Part shown: piece by piece, positions 8,369-18,400 of the stretch
How the letters are laid out: each line of letters opens with the position of its first letter
Position numbering within the stretch: the first letter of the stretch is position 1
Assembly: GCA_021323735.1 (NCBI GenBank)
Contig: JAJPKM010000048.1
Span: 96,060-160,059 of the forward strand
Source of the DNA: Gammaproteobacteria bacterium
GTDB taxonomy: Bacteria; Pseudomonadota; Gammaproteobacteria; Steroidobacterales; Steroidobacteraceae
DNA length: 64,000 nucleotides
Direction: 5' to 3'
Program-made: the position numbers and the translations under genes
The notes under the pieces: generated by a model
Told to the model about the DNA's origin: nothing
Databases searched by the model: none
The model's input: the letters and a program-made list of their open reading frames with translations, nothing else

Positions 8369-10087
8369 CTAAGTAAGTCGATACTTGCGCTCGGCGTAGA
8401 AATACAGCGGGCGCCAGAACAGCCGATTGATGATCACCACGAACAAGCTCATCGTGCCGATCCCCAGTACGATGCGGTGGAAATCGCCTGCCGTGGTTGC
8501 CTCTGCGATGTAGCTGCCCAATCCCCGTGCCTGCACCTGGGTATCTCCCCAGGTGGCAAGCTCGGCGACGATGGCCGCGTTCCAAGATCCGCCCGATGCC
8601 GTGATGGCACCCGTCACATAGAACGGCAGTATTGCCGGCAATGCGACCTTGCGCCACCACAGCCAGCCGGTGACGCGAAAATTAGCCGCCACGTACCGCA
8701 TCTCCGCCGGAATGGCGGAGGCGCCGGCGATGACATTGAATAGAATGTACCACTGCGTGCCCAAGATCATGAGCGGGCTCAGGTAAACATCGGGATTCAG
8801 CTTCCACCGCACGATGGCGAACACCGCGATGGGGAACAGCAGATTGGCCGGGAACGCCGCCATGAACTGCGCCACCGGCTGAACGATCTGTGCGGCCCGG
8901 GGGCGCATGCCCACCCAGACACCGATCGGCACCCATACCGCGCTGGCGAGCGCGATCAAGACGAAGACGCGCAGCATGGTGAGCGTCGCCAGGCCGCACA
9001 CCTGCAGCGCCTCTTTCAACGGCGTGTTTTGAATGAGCACGACCACGATATGCCACAGGCCCGCCACGACGGCGGCGACGATGAGCAGAACCCATAGCAG
9101 ATCGGAGGAGCGTTTCGGCCGTTCCACAAGGGGTTTCAACGGCTCGTCGCGGCGTTTCACCGCGCGGCTGGTCAACATGACGGCTGCATGAAACGCGACG
9201 GTCGCCGCATGGATGAGCCGCGAACGGCGCATCATGGTCAGTGCCCAGGAGTCCGGCACGCGCACGCCGGGCTCTTGCTCCACGCGAAAGCGGTCCACCC
9301 ACGCCACCAGGGGCCGGAACAGCAGCTGGTCGTAAAGAAGAATTACGATCATCATGGTCGCGATCGCCCAACCGATGGCCACGAGATTCTTCTGTTCTAT
9401 GGCGAGCGCGATATACGAACCCACCCCCGGCAGCGCCACGGTGGTGTGCCCGACGCTGATGGACTCGGAGGCCACCACGAAGAACCAGCCGCCGGACATG
9501 GACATCATCATGTTCCAGATGAGCGCGGGCATGCCGAAGGGAACCTCGAGCTGCCAGAAACGCATCCACGGGGACAGCCGGAATGATTCCGCTGCCTCGA
9601 TAAGCTCGGTGGGGATGGTCCGCAAGGATTGATAAAAGCTGAATGCCATGTTCCAGGCCTGGCTGGTGAATATGGCGAAAATGGCGGCGAACTCGGCGCC
9701 CAGAACCCGTCCGGGTGCAAGCGACATGAAGAATACGACGGTGATGGAAATGAAGCCCAGAATGGGTACCGATTGCAGGATATCGAGAATGGGTACGAGC
9801 AGCCTGCCGGCCCGCTCGCTCTTGGCAGCCCATGTCGCATACGTCAGCGTGAACAGCAGCGACAGTCCCAGTGCCGCAAACATCCGGAACGTGGTGCGCG
9901 CGGCGTATTCCGGCAAATGCGCAGGATCGAGCGACATGGGCATCGTCTGAAGCGCGGTGAGCGGCGCAAACAGGCCGCGCGAGGTCTCCCCCAGGAACAC
10001 CACCAAACCGATGACCACGATGAATGCCAGCACATCCCAGCGCGAGGCAATGTCGCTCAGAAAGACGAAGGGCTGGAAGCGTTTCAT
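8369..10087 (-). CDS. ABC transporter permease with two fused permease domains
   Basis: 572 residues. Two copies of a binding-protein-dependent permease domain are joined. The first spans about 15-270, with the coupling-loop region TIPTELIEAAESFRLSPWMRFWQLEVPFGMPALI. The second spans about 310-572, with AIPAEMRYVAANFRVTGWLWWRKVALPAILPFYVTGAI. Both coupling loops keep the EAA-like pattern, so one chain can replace a permease dimer. About 12 hydrophobic segments. First gene of an operon with the ATPase, the 126-residue protein and DUF2127. The 91-nt region before the divergent MFS gene must hold both promoters. Confidence 0.9.
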   Translation of the reverse strand: MKRFQPFVFLSDIASRWDVLAFIVVIGLVVFLGETSRGLFAPLTALQTMPMSLDPAHLPEYAARTTFRMFAALGLSLLFTLTYATWAAKSERAGRLLVPILDILQSVPILGFISITVVFFMSLAPGRVLGAEFAAIFAIFTSQAWNMAFSFYQSLRTIPTELIEAAESFRLSPWMRFWQLEVPFGMPALIWNMMMSMSGGWFFVVASESISVGHTTVALPGVGSYIALAIEQKNLVAIGWAIATMMIVILLYDQLLFRPLVAWVDRFRVEQEPGVRVPDSWALTMMRRSRLIHAATVAFHAAVMLTSRAVKRRDEPLKPLVERPKRSSDLLWVLLIVAAVVAGLWHIVVVLIQNTPLKEALQVCGLATLTMLRVFVLIALASAVWVPIGVWVGMRPRAAQIVQPVAQFMAAFPANLLFPIAVFAIVRWKLNPDVYLSPLMILGTQWYILFNVIAGASAIPAEMRYVAANFRVTGWLWWRKVALPAILPFYVTGAITASGGSWNAAIVAELATWGDTQVQARGLGSYIAEATTAGDFHRIVLGIGTMSLFVVIINRLFWRPLYFYAERKYRLT

Positions 10088-10178
10088 CGGTGCATTCTCT
10101 CAGGACAGACAACGAAGTTACTAGTAGGGTATGCAGTTGGTGGCGCGCTCATCGGCGCAACTTGGAAGAGTTCACGGC

Positions 10179-11390
10179 ATGGCAAAAAGTTTTGCAGCGG
10201 ATTCGCCGGCAATCGTCCCGGTGGTACAAACACGCTTCAATCTGCTGGGAGCACTGAGCTTCTCACATTTCCTCAACGACATGATGCAGTCGTTGATCGT
10301 CTCGATATACCCGCTGCTCAAGGGTGAGTTCCACTTGAGTTTCGTGCAGATCGGCGCGATCACGCTGACCTATCAGGCTTGCGCCTCCCTGTTGCAGCCG
10401 CTCATCGGCGTCTACACCGACAAGCACCCGAAGCCCTATTCCTTGAGCGTCGGCATGTGCTTCACGCTGATCGGCATGGTGACCCTGGCTTGGGCGCCGA
10501 ACTACACCAGCGTTCTGGCGGCCGCGGCTTTGATCGGGGCAGGGTCCGCGATTTTTCATCCCGAATCCTCCCGCATCGCCCGGCTAGCATCCGGCGGCCG
10601 GCATGGTCTGGCGCAATCCATCTTTCAAGTGGGCGGAAATGCCGGAAGCGCCACGGGGCCGCTGCTGGCGGCCTGGGTCATCCTGCCCCACGGACAGGCG
10701 AGCCTGGCCTGGTTCGCGATCGCCGCGGTGCTGGCCATCGCGGTATTGGCGCGCGTCGGCGCCTGGTACAAAACCCACCATATCGACCGGCCGAAGGCGC
10801 TCCATCCGGTCACGCCGAGCCCGGTCTCGCCGGCGCGCGTGCGCTGGTCGATCATCGTGCTGGTGCTGTTGATCTTCTCCAAGTACTTCTACGTGGCCAG
10901 CATTACCAGCTATTTCAGCTTCTACCTGATCGAGAAGTTTCATGTCTCGGTCCGCTCCGCGCAGGTCCATCTGTTCGTCTTCCTGCTCGCCATGGCGCTG
11001 GGCACCCTGTTCGGAGGGCCGTTGGGCGATCGCATCGGCCGCAAGCGGGTGATCTGGGTGTCGATCTTGGGGATCGCCCCCTTCACGCTCTTGCTGCCTC
11101 ACGTCGATTTGATGTGGGTGGGCATTCTGACTTTCGTCATCGGCTTGATACTGTCCTCGGCGTTCTCGGCGATCGTGGTGTTTGCGCAGGAGCTGATGCC
11201 CGGCAACGTAGGTGCGGTATCGGGACTGTTTTTCGGATTTGCCTTTGGGATCGGCGGCATCGGAGCCGCAGTGCTGGGCGGTCTCGCCGACACCCGAGGG
11301 ATCGAGTTCGTGTACCGAATCTGTGCCTATCTGCCGTTGCTCGGCATGGTGGCCGCATTTTTGCCCAATATCGAACACAGGAAATCTTGA
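10179..11390 (+). CDS. MFS transporter, fosmidomycin-resistance (Fsr) type
   Basis: 403 residues from the ATG at 10179, chosen because GGAAGAG lies 8 nt upstream. About 12 hydrophobic segments. The start NLLGALSFSHFLNDMMQSLIVSIYPLLKGEFHLSFVQIG is characteristic of the Fsr subgroup, as is the loop GGPLGDRIGRKRVIW between helices 8 and 9. Fsr proteins export fosmidomycin and probably other small molecules by proton antiport; the substrate here is unknown. Its TGA overlaps the TTG start of the DedA-rhodanese gene (TTGA), so the two are translationally coupled. Confidence 0.88.
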   Translation: MAKSFAADSPAIVPVVQTRFNLLGALSFSHFLNDMMQSLIVSIYPLLKGEFHLSFVQIGAITLTYQACASLLQPLIGVYTDKHPKPYSLSVGMCFTLIGMVTLAWAPNYTSVLAAAALIGAGSAIFHPESSRIARLASGGRHGLAQSIFQVGGNAGSATGPLLAAWVILPHGQASLAWFAIAAVLAIAVLARVGAWYKTHHIDRPKALHPVTPSPVSPARVRWSIIVLVLLIFSKYFYVASITSYFSFYLIEKFHVSVRSAQVHLFVFLLAMALGTLFGGPLGDRIGRKRVIWVSILGIAPFTLLLPHVDLMWVGILTFVIGLILSSAFSAIVVFAQELMPGNVGAVSGLFFGFAFGIGGIGAAVLGGLADTRGIEFVYRICAYLPLLGMVAAFLPNIEHRKS

Positions 11391-12349
11391 TTCAACAATT
11401 CATCTCAGCTCTAGGCCAGTACGGCATCGCGGCCGTCGCCTGCAATGTCCTGCTCAATCAGCTGGGCCTGCCCATACCGGCCGTACCCACGCTGGTGCTC
11501 GCCGGTGCAATCGCCGCGAATGGTCAGCTCCCCTTAGGGTGGCTGTTTCTGGTCGCGGTAGGCGCCTGCGTGGCGGCGGATTGCGGTTGGTACGGCGTCG
11601 GCGAGAAATATGGCATCCGGGTATTGAAGACACTGTGCCGAATTTCCTTGGAACCCGATTCCTGCGTCAATGAAACGCAGAGCCAATTTGACCGCTGGGG
11701 CGTCAATTCGCTGGTGATCGCCAAGTTCGTGCCAGGCTGGGCAACCATTGCGCCCCCGCTTGCCGGCGCGCTGCGTATCGGCCGGCTGCGATTCATCGGC
11801 TTGAGCACGCTCGCCGCCATGTTGTGGGCAGGCGCCGGGCTCTTGGCGGGCGTGCTGTTCAGATCCCAAATCGAACGTCTGTTGGTTCGCCTCGATCAGA
11901 TCGGAAGCATTGCCCTGGCCGCTGCATCGGCCGCGCTCGCCGCCTATGTCGGGTACAAATGGTGGGAGCGCAGGCGCTTCTACAAGATGCTACGCATGGC
12001 GCGCATCAGCGTGGAGGAACTCCACCAGCTGATTCAAAGCGGCACGGAACCCCTCATCATCGATGTGCGTTCGGCGACGGCGCGAGCGCTCGAGCCACGC
12101 TGGATTCCCGGAGCCCTGCATATTTCATTGTCGGACGTGGGCGTGCACCTAGAAGGTCTGCCGCGCGATCGCGACATTATTCTGTACTGCACCTGCCCGA
12201 GCGAGGCCTCGGCGGCGCGCGTGGCCAAAATCCTGATGAATCATGGCTTCAAGCGAGTTCGTCCACTGCATGGGGGACTGGATGCCTGGGTGGCCGCGGG
12301 CCACACCGTTGGGCAGCCCGACGGGGTGAGCCAAATCTCCGACGCCTAA
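11387..12349 (+). CDS. DedA family membrane protein fused to a rhodanese domain
   Basis: 320 residues from a TTG start at 11387, which overlaps the MFS stop by 3 nt (shared TGA bases) and has AGGA about 5 nt upstream. Residues about 1-200 are a DedA/SNARE-associated domain with the loops VPTLVLAGAIAANGQ and SLVIAKFVPGWATIAPPLAGALRIG; DedA proteins act in envelope lipid and proton homeostasis. Residues about 215-315 are a rhodanese domain (LIIDVRSATARALEPRWIPGALHI) with the active-site loop CTCPSEAS carrying the catalytic Cys, facing the cytoplasm by prediction. This architecture is known in proteobacteria; sulfurtransferase activity is inferred. No in-frame ATG offers a better start. Confidence 0.85.
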   Translation: MIQQFISALGQYGIAAVACNVLLNQLGLPIPAVPTLVLAGAIAANGQLPLGWLFLVAVGACVAADCGWYGVGEKYGIRVLKTLCRISLEPDSCVNETQSQFDRWGVNSLVIAKFVPGWATIAPPLAGALRIGRLRFIGLSTLAAMLWAGAGLLAGVLFRSQIERLLVRLDQIGSIALAAASAALAAYVGYKWWERRRFYKMLRMARISVEELHQLIQSGTEPLIIDVRSATARALEPRWIPGALHISLSDVGVHLEGLPRDRDIILYCTCPSEASAARVAKILMNHGFKRVRPLHGGLDAWVAAGHTVGQPDGVSQISDA

Positions 12350-12528
12350 TGACCCTAAGCGGAACGCCCCCCTAACGCCGAACAGCCCGTTGCCACCCGT
12401 GGCGTCGACCGCCCCCCAGAGCTCACGACCATGGAGTGGCCTTTTGGCCGGCGCTCTCCCCCGCCGAGCGCCGCGCGATGCGACTTAGGTCATGCTTGGC
12501 CGTGGGGGCGGCATTGCATAATGTGGGA

Positions 12529-13437
12529 ATGCACTGTCAGGGGCCCAGGACGTTTCACAAGGCGACCCCCGCCTCGGCGGGGGCATTGCTCGTACTCTGC
12601 GTTGCCTGTCACACGGCACGCAGCGATTGGGTCGTGGCCACCGCCGCCTCCTTGAGCCACGACGACAATGTCGGTGACGCCCACAACCACTCGGACATGG
12701 TGCCGGATTCCAGCACCTCGGCCACCCTGTCCGCCTTCGATTTGCTCCCCGTCGGGCGCAGCTTGAGCCTGGTTGCCGGCAGCGAGCTGTCCGGGCAGGT
12801 GTACGATCGCTTGGACGGATTGCGAAATGCTTCCATCGATGGCTTGCTGTCCCTGAAGAAGAAGTGGGGCATTGGCGCGTTTGCCGCATGGTCCCGGGCG
12901 CAAGTGTCGGCAGCTCGATCCGATTACGAAGACGGCTACCGGAACGTCACCATCTATCGAGCGTCGCTGGAAATGGGGAAACGCCTCGATGAGCGCTGGA
13001 ACTTGGCAGCGGGATACAACTTTGAGCGCCGCGCCGCCGCTCCCGGCGCTTCTGAGATCTACGGTGTATCGAACGATGCGTTCAGTCAGACCGGCCGCAG
13101 CTTCACGGCGAACGCACAATATGCGCTGAGCGATCGGATGTCGCTCAGCTTAGGATCCCTACTGCGCCATGGCGATGTCATCTCTACTGCGCTGACTGCG
13201 GGCCACTACTATCCTCTGACCGATCTCAAAGCGGCTGCGCCGGATCCGGCCTTTGGACCCACGGCCTATGCCTATCGGCTGGACGGCACGACCTACGGCA
13301 TCAAGCTGGGCGCCAACTATTCGCTCACCGATCACAGCCTGATCGGAGGCGCATTTCAGCGCTTCGACACGCATGCTCGAGGCGGCAACAACTACACCAA
13401 TTCGGTGCCTCAACTCACCTGGAACTATCAGTTTTAA
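12529..13437 (+). CDS. outer-membrane beta-barrel protein
   Basis: 302 residues from the ATG at 12529; longer in-frame starts at 12478 (ATG) and 12436 (GTG) cannot be excluded, and the Shine-Dalgarno is weak for all. A signal sequence is likely (ASAGALLVLCVACHTARS). The rest alternates polar and hydrophobic residues as amphipathic strands (SLSLVAGSELSGQVYDRL, WNLAAGYNFERRAA, GTTYGIKLGANYSLT) and ends in aromatic Phe (LTWNYQF), the usual signal for outer-membrane insertion. Function unknown. One nucleotide separates its stop from the cupredoxin-like gene, so the pair is an operon and probably works together. Confidence 0.75.
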   Translation: MHCQGPRTFHKATPASAGALLVLCVACHTARSDWVVATAASLSHDDNVGDAHNHSDMVPDSSTSATLSAFDLLPVGRSLSLVAGSELSGQVYDRLDGLRNASIDGLLSLKKKWGIGAFAAWSRAQVSAARSDYEDGYRNVTIYRASLEMGKRLDERWNLAAGYNFERRAAAPGASEIYGVSNDAFSQTGRSFTANAQYALSDRMSLSLGSLLRHGDVISTALTAGHYYPLTDLKAAAPDPAFGPTAYAYRLDGTTYGIKLGANYSLTDHSLIGGAFQRFDTHARGGNNYTNSVPQLTWNYQF

Positions 13438-13438
13438 T

Positions 13439-14092
13439 ATGCTCAAGAATTTCATAGCTATCGTCTCATCCGTGTTCTTCTGCGCGGCCGCGCAGGCGGC
13501 GGAAATCCGCGCGCTCGTCAAGGATCAGAAGGGAAAAGCGGTGGCGGATGCCGTCATCCTGGTGGTTCCGGTCGACCCGCGCAACGCCCTGCACGCCCAT
13601 GCCCCGGCCGCTGCCGTGGATCAAGTCGACAAGCAGTTCGTGCCCTACGTGAAGCCGATATTCGTGGGTTCAACCATCCGTTTCCCGAACAGCGACAACA
13701 TCCGGCACCAGGTGTATTCCTTCTCCCCGGCGAAGAAATTCGAACTCCCGCTGTATTCAGGCACCGATGCACCGCCGGTGATGTTCGACAAGCCCGGCGT
13801 CGTGGTCTTGGGGTGCAACATCCACGACTGGATGATCGGCTATATCTATGTATCGGAAACACCGTTCTTCGCAAAGACCGGGCCGCTCGGAACCGCCGTC
13901 ATCAACGATCTCCCGGCGGGCGAATACACCGTGAGGACATGGCATCCCAACATGGACCGCACCGAAGAGAGCACCATTCAGCACATCGCTTTGAGCGCGG
14001 ACACTCCCAGCGTCGCGGAGTGGCAAATCGGCCTCAAGCCGACCATCCACGTGCCGCGCGTGTCCGGCGCGGCGTCGGCGGATTATCCATAG
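13439..14092 (+). CDS. cupredoxin-like exported protein (methylamine-utilisation-protein family)
   Basis: 217 residues with a signal peptide (MLKNFIAIVSSVFFCAAAQA). The mature protein has the type-1 copper pattern: His in NIRHQVYSF, then Cys and His in GCNIHDWMIGYIYV. An immunoglobulin-like segment (LPAGEYTVRTWHPNM) surrounds a conserved WHP. Homologues are often labelled methylamine utilisation protein, but no mau genes are present, so that name says little about function. A periplasmic copper electron-transfer or copper-binding role, coupled with the outer-membrane barrel encoded 1 nt upstream, is inference. The stop codon lies in a 14-nt direct repeat. Confidence 0.82.
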   Translation: MLKNFIAIVSSVFFCAAAQAAEIRALVKDQKGKAVADAVILVVPVDPRNALHAHAPAAAVDQVDKQFVPYVKPIFVGSTIRFPNSDNIRHQVYSFSPAKKFELPLYSGTDAPPVMFDKPGVVVLGCNIHDWMIGYIYVSETPFFAKTGPLGTAVINDLPAGEYTVRTWHPNMDRTEESTIQHIALSADTPSVAEWQIGLKPTIHVPRVSGAASADYP

Positions 14093-14120
14093 GTCCGAAA
14101 GCCATGTAGGTCCGAAAGCC
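14090..14120. repeat. 14-nt direct repeat at the end of the cupredoxin gene
   Basis: TAGGTCCGAAAGCC occurs at 14090-14103 and again at 14107-14120, a 17-nt period. The first copy contains the TAG stop codon of the cupredoxin-like gene. It may be a replication-slippage duplication. Confidence 0.8.
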
Positions 14121-14182
14121 TAGCCTCGAAGCGGACCCGACCCCACCCAAAACCGCAGGGTCGCCATTGGCCGGAGAGGTTC

Positions 14183-15361
14183 CTAGCTGAACGCCTGAAT
14201 CCCGGTTTGCGCGCGGCCGAGGATCAAGGCATGAATGTCGTGAGTACCTTCATAGGTATTCACCACCTCGAGATTCACGACGTGTCGAATGACGCCGTAT
14301 TCATCCGAGATGCCGTTGCCCCCCAACATGTCGCGCGCCAGGCGCGCAACCTCCAACGCCTTGCCGCAGGAATTTCGCTTCATGATGGAAGTAATTTCCA
14401 CCGAGGCGGTCCCATCGTCCTTCATGCGGCCTAGGCGCAGGCAACCCTGCAGGCCCAGTGTAATCTCGGTCTGCATGTCGACGAGTTTCTTCTGGATAAG
14501 TTGATTGGCAGCCAGCGGCCGGCCGAACTGCTTGCGATCCAGAACATACTGCCGGGCGGTGTGCCAACAGCTTTCGGCCGCACCAAGCGCGCCCCACGAA
14601 ATTCCATAGCGCGCCGAGTCGAGGCAAGTAAAGGGGCCCTTGAGTCCGGTCACGCCGGGAAGCAGATTCTCTTCCGGCACGAAGACCTCGTCCATGAGAA
14701 TCTGACCGGTGGTCGACGCACGCAGGCCCACCTTGCCGTGCAGAACCGGCGTGCTCAAACCTTTCCAGCCTTTTTCCAGAATGAAACCGCGGATGATATC
14801 GTCGTCGGTCTTTGCCCAGACGACGAATACGTCGGCGATCGGACTGTTGGTGATCCAAGTCTTGGCTCCCGAGAGCCGGTAGCCTCCGGCCGCGGCGCGC
14901 GCCCGCGTGACCATGCTGCCCGGATCGGACCCATGATCAGGTTCCGTGAGCCCGAAGCAGCCGATGGAGTCCCCACGTGCCAGAGGAGGCAGGTACTTCT
15001 GCTTCTGGGCCTCGGTACCGAACTTCGATATGGGCAGCATCACCAAGGACGACTGCACGCTCATCATCGAACGGAACCCGGAATCGATGCGCTCGACCTC
15101 ACGCGCAATCAGACCATAGCTGACATAGTTGAGCCCCCCGCCACCATAGGCATCGGAGATGGTCGCACCCAACAAACCCACCCCACCCATTTCCTTGAAG
15201 ATGCCAGGATCGGTGTGCTCACGGCGAAATGCCTCGAGCACCCGCGGTGCAAGCTGGCCCTGAGCATAGGCGCGTGCGGCATCGCGGATCATTTTCTCCT
15301 CGCCGCTCAACTGCGCATCCAGCAACAACGGATCGTCCCAGTGAAAATGTTCGCGAGCCAT
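14183..15361 (-). CDS. gcdH: glutaryl-CoA dehydrogenase
   Basis: 392-residue FAD acyl-CoA dehydrogenase. It oxidises and decarboxylates glutaryl-CoA to crotonyl-CoA in lysine and tryptophan breakdown. The start ATG at 15361 gives [19 protein letters not shown], the typical GcdH N-terminus; the open frame extends upstream but encodes improbable sequence. Seen: [13 protein letters not shown] (substrate/FAD region), [28 protein letters not shown] and the catalytic Glu at about residue 371 in [10 protein letters not shown]. The EYGVIRH stretch favours glutaryl-CoA over other acyl-CoA dehydrogenases. It diverges from the hmgA-fahA operon with 74 nt between start codons. No GcdR regulator is adjacent. 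Confidence 0.93.
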   Translation of the reverse strand: MAREHFHWDDPLLLDAQLSGEEKMIRDAARAYAQGQLAPRVLEAFRREHTDPGIFKEMGGVGLLGATISDAYGGGGLNYVSYGLIAREVERIDSGFRSMMSVQSSLVMLPISKFGTEAQKQKYLPPLARGDSIGCFGLTEPDHGSDPGSMVTRARAAAGGYRLSGAKTWITNSPIADVFVVWAKTDDDIIRGFILEKGWKGLSTPVLHGKVGLRASTTGQILMDEVFVPEENLLPGVTGLKGPFTCLDSARYGISWGALGAAESCWHTARQYVLDRKQFGRPLAANQLIQKKLVDMQTEITLGLQGCLRLGRMKDDGTASVEITSIMKRNSCGKALEVARLARDMLGGNGISDEYGVIRHVVNLEVVNTYEGTHDIHALILGRAQTGIQAFS

Positions 15362-15435
15362 GCCTTGAAGCACCCTGTTTTTTGAACCCCGCGCAGGATC
15401 GCACATTTGACCTCCCGGTGACATAGAATGAGGCG

Positions 15436-16752
15436 GTGAGCGCAATCGTTCCCGGTTCCGATGGGTACATGAGCGGCTTCGGCAATGAATTTGCCACCGA
15501 GGCGCTGGCCGGCGCACTGCCACGAGGGCGCAATTCCCCGCAGCGCTGTCCTTTCGGGCTGTACGCGGAACAATTCTCGGGCACCGCGTTTACCGCGCCC
15601 CGCGCCGCCAACCGGCGTTCCTGGCTCTACCGCATTCGACCGGCGGTGACGCATAGACCTTTTCATCCATTCGAGCACCGTTATCTTCCCCAGCCCGCCG
15701 ATGACCGGTCGGCCTCGCCGAACCAGCTGCGATGGGATCCTCTGCCCCTCCCCGGCGAACCGACCGACTTCGTAGAAGGCCTGATTCCCATGGCCGGTAC
15801 CGGCGGCCCGGACACGCACTTAGGCTGTGCGCTCTACCTGTTCGGCGCCAACCGGTCGATGCGGCGGCGATTCTTCTATGATGCCGACGGCGAACTGCTC
15901 ATCGTTCCGCAGCAGGGCACCCTCATCATCGACACGGAATTAGGCCGTCTGCGCGTAGGCCCCCAGGAGATCGCGGTCATTCCACGCGGGCTGCGATTTC
16001 GAGTCGACCTGCCCGACGCCGCGGCACGCGGCTATATCTGCGAGAACTTCGGTGCGCCGTTCAAATTGCCGGATTTGGGCCCCATCGGCGCCAACGGACT
16101 GGCCAACGCGCGCGATTTCCTCGTGCCGAGGGCGCGCTACGAAGACCTCGACGAGGACTGCGAGCTCGTGGCCAAGTTCGCCGGCAGCTTGTGGGTGGCG
16201 GGAATGGATCACTCGCCGCTCGACGTGGTGGCCTGGCACGGCAACAACGTACCCTATCAATACGATCTACGCCGATTCAACACGCTGGGGTCCGTTTCAT
16301 TCGATCATCCGGACCCGTCGATTTTTCTGGTGCTGCATTCGCCGAGCGACACCGCGGGCACCAGCAACATCGATTTCGTGATCTTTCCTCCGCGCTGGCT
16401 GGTGATGCAGAACACTTTCAGGCCACCGTGGTTTCATCGCAACGTCGCCAATGAATTCATGGGACTCATCTGCGGGGTGTATGACGCCAAGAGCAGCGGC
16501 TTCCTGCCCGGCGGCTGCTCGCTGCACAACTGCATGAGCGGCCATGGACCGGACGCGGCAACCTTCGCCAAGGCGGTGGCGGCGGACACATCCGTTCCGG
16601 TGCACATCACGGACACGATGGCGTTCATGTTCGAATCCCGGTCCGTGCTCAAACCCAGCCGCTGTGCCTTGCAAGGAATACCGCGGCTGCAAGAGGACTA
16701 CATGAGTCATTGGCTGGGGCTCGAAAAACATTTCGATCCAACCCGGCCGTGA
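15436..16752 (+). CDS. hmgA: homogentisate 1,2-dioxygenase
   Basis: 438-residue Fe(II) ring-cleaving dioxygenase converting homogentisate to maleylacetoacetate (tyrosine/phenylalanine catabolism). Starts at GTG 15436, with GAGG just upstream; a downstream ATG at the MSGFGNEF motif is an alternative. Fe ligands are visible: His and Glu in [12 protein letters not shown], and His in [13 protein letters not shown]. The family blocks [13 protein letters not shown] and [22 protein letters not shown] are intact. The stop TGA overlaps the GTG start of fahA (GTGA), so the pair is translationally coupled. A maleylacetoacetate isomerase gene is not in the window. Confidence 0.96.
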   Translation: MSAIVPGSDGYMSGFGNEFATEALAGALPRGRNSPQRCPFGLYAEQFSGTAFTAPRAANRRSWLYRIRPAVTHRPFHPFEHRYLPQPADDRSASPNQLRWDPLPLPGEPTDFVEGLIPMAGTGGPDTHLGCALYLFGANRSMRRRFFYDADGELLIVPQQGTLIIDTELGRLRVGPQEIAVIPRGLRFRVDLPDAAARGYICENFGAPFKLPDLGPIGANGLANARDFLVPRARYEDLDEDCELVAKFAGSLWVAGMDHSPLDVVAWHGNNVPYQYDLRRFNTLGSVSFDHPDPSIFLVLHSPSDTAGTSNIDFVIFPPRWLVMQNTFRPPWFHRNVANEFMGLICGVYDAKSSGFLPGGCSLHNCMSGHGPDAATFAKAVAADTSVPVHITDTMAFMFESRSVLKPSRCALQGIPRLQEDYMSHWLGLEKHFDPTRP

Positions 16753-18098
16753 CCGTCTTCGATCGACTGGATGCCACGCACGATCCGACGGTTCACAGCT
16801 GGCTTGCCGCCGCGAACGAAAGCGGTTGCGCCTTTCCGATCCAAAACCTTCCCTTCGGCATATTTCGACGCGCGCGCAGCGCCGAGGAATTCCGCGGCGG
16901 CGTAGCGATCGGCGATCAGATCGTCGATCTTGCGGCATTGGCACAGGCGGATCTTTTCAGCGGGGATGCAGCGACGGCGATTCGCGCCGGCAGCCGGTCG
17001 TCACTGAATGCCCTGATGCAATTGGGCCCGCAATTCTCGGGCGCGCTGCGCCATGCGCTGTTCGCAGCGCTGAAACGAGGCTCCGGCCACGAAAGCGCCT
17101 TGAAAGAATGCCTGGTGGCGCAAGCCGACGCCGCGTTTTCGTTGCCCGCGCAGATCGGCGACTACACCGATTTCTACATATCGATCCATCATGCGCGGGC
17201 CATTGGCCGGCAATTCAGGCCGGATAATCCCTTGCTTCCCAATTACCAGTGGATACCCATCGGCTACCATGGCCGCAGCTCGTCCATCGGCGTGTCGGGT
17301 CAGCGCTTTGCCCGTCCGCAGGGGCAAAAAAAAGCCGCCGGCGCGGGAAATCCGACGGTAGGTCCTTCCGAACGCCTGGACTACGAATTGGAAATGGGGA
17401 TTTTCATCGGCACCGGCAATCCGCAGGGCACGGCCATCCCGTTGGAGGACGCCGAGAATCATATCTTCGGCCTGTGCCTGCTCAACGACTGGTCGGCGCG
17501 GGATTTGCAGGCGTGGGAATACCAGCCCTTGGGTCCGTTCTTGGCGAAAAATTTCGCCACCACCATTTCACCGTGGGTGGTCACCCTGCAAGCCCTCGCG
17601 CCTTTTCGCGTGCCCTTCAGCCGGCCCGAACGCGATCCGCAGCCCCTGCCCTATTTGGAGTCGGCATCGAATCGCCGGGCGGGAGCCATCGATATCCGCC
17701 TCGAAGCGTACATTCGAACGGCGAAAATGCAGCAGCGCGACGAGCCGGCACAGCGCCTGTCGCGGACCAGTTTACGCCATGCCTACTGGACAATTTCCCA
17801 ACTAGTCGCCCACCACACGGTGAATGGCTGCAATCTTCGTCCGGGGGATTTGCTGGGCAGCGGCACACAGTCGGGCCCGACCGCCGCCGAGGCAGGCTCC
17901 CTGGTGGAACTCAGCCAAGGCGGCAGCGAGCCGCTGCAAGTCGGCAGCGACGAAACACGCACGTTCCTCGAAGACGGCGACACCGTGACCTTCCGTGCCT
18001 GGTGCCAGCGTCCGGGCGCCGTCACGATTGGGTTTGGCGAAGTCTCAGGCAGCGTACTGCCGGCGGCCAATCCGGGATCATCAACCGCCCCCGGCTGA
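16749..18098 (+). CDS. fahA: fumarylacetoacetase
   Basis: 449-residue hydrolase that splits fumarylacetoacetate into fumarate and acetoacetate, the last step of homogentisate catabolism. The GTG start at 16749 overlaps the hmgA stop by 4 nt. N-terminal SH3-like domain to about residue 115, then the FAH domain. Metal and active-site residues are visible in [54 protein letters not shown] and the C-terminal GTQSGP. Length matches the family. Expressed with hmgA. Confidence 0.96.
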   Translation: MTVFDRLDATHDPTVHSWLAAANESGCAFPIQNLPFGIFRRARSAEEFRGGVAIGDQIVDLAALAQADLFSGDAATAIRAGSRSSLNALMQLGPQFSGALRHALFAALKRGSGHESALKECLVAQADAAFSLPAQIGDYTDFYISIHHARAIGRQFRPDNPLLPNYQWIPIGYHGRSSSIGVSGQRFARPQGQKKAAGAGNPTVGPSERLDYELEMGIFIGTGNPQGTAIPLEDAENHIFGLCLLNDWSARDLQAWEYQPLGPFLAKNFATTISPWVVTLQALAPFRVPFSRPERDPQPLPYLESASNRRAGAIDIRLEAYIRTAKMQQRDEPAQRLSRTSLRHAYWTISQLVAHHTVNGCNLRPGDLLGSGTQSGPTAAEAGSLVELSQGGSEPLQVGSDETRTFLEDGDTVTFRAWCQRPGAVTIGFGEVSGSVLPAANPGSSTAPG

Positions 18099-18181
18099 CA
18101 GCCCTATCGGCGTTAGTCCTACAGCTGGCAAAAGCGGCAAATCTTACAATCGGCGCTCAGGCTTTCACTTCGGGTGCGGCC

Positions 18182-18400
18182 ATGAATATCGCTATCGCCT
18201 TGCTGGTGCTTTTGTGTGTCGGTGCGATCCTGGCATCGGGCTTGCTAACCATCCTCAAGAATGTGACCGAGGACTGCACCCAAACCGAGCCCACATTTCG
18301 CGAACCCGGTCCCCTATTTCACTACCAGCACGTCGAACAACCGCTGCCTAGATCGCAATTTGCCTGGCAATCTCGGTCGCATTTTCGGGCGCCGGACTAG
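18182..18400 (+). CDS. possible small single-pass membrane protein
   Basis: 72 residues starting at the ATG 18182, 83 nt after fahA. One hydrophobic helix (IAIALLVLLCVGAILASGLLTIL, about residues 3-25) precedes a polar tail of about 47 residues containing TEPTFREPGPLFHYQHVEQPLPR. The topology and composition look protein-like, but no family is recognised and the Shine-Dalgarno is weak, so this could also be a chance frame. Confidence 0.35.
   Translation: MNIAIALLVLLCVGAILASGLLTILKNVTEDCTQTEPTFREPGPLFHYQHVEQPLPRSQFAWQSRSHFRAPD

Noticed and set aside
8682..10112. 476-codon minus-strand frame
   Set aside because: Out-of-frame shadow of the double-permease gene, without hydrophobic helices.
10379..11386. 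Upstream part of the frame that contains the DedA-rhodanese gene
   Set aside because: Shadow of the MFS gene; real coding begins at the TTG 11387 with its own ribosome site.
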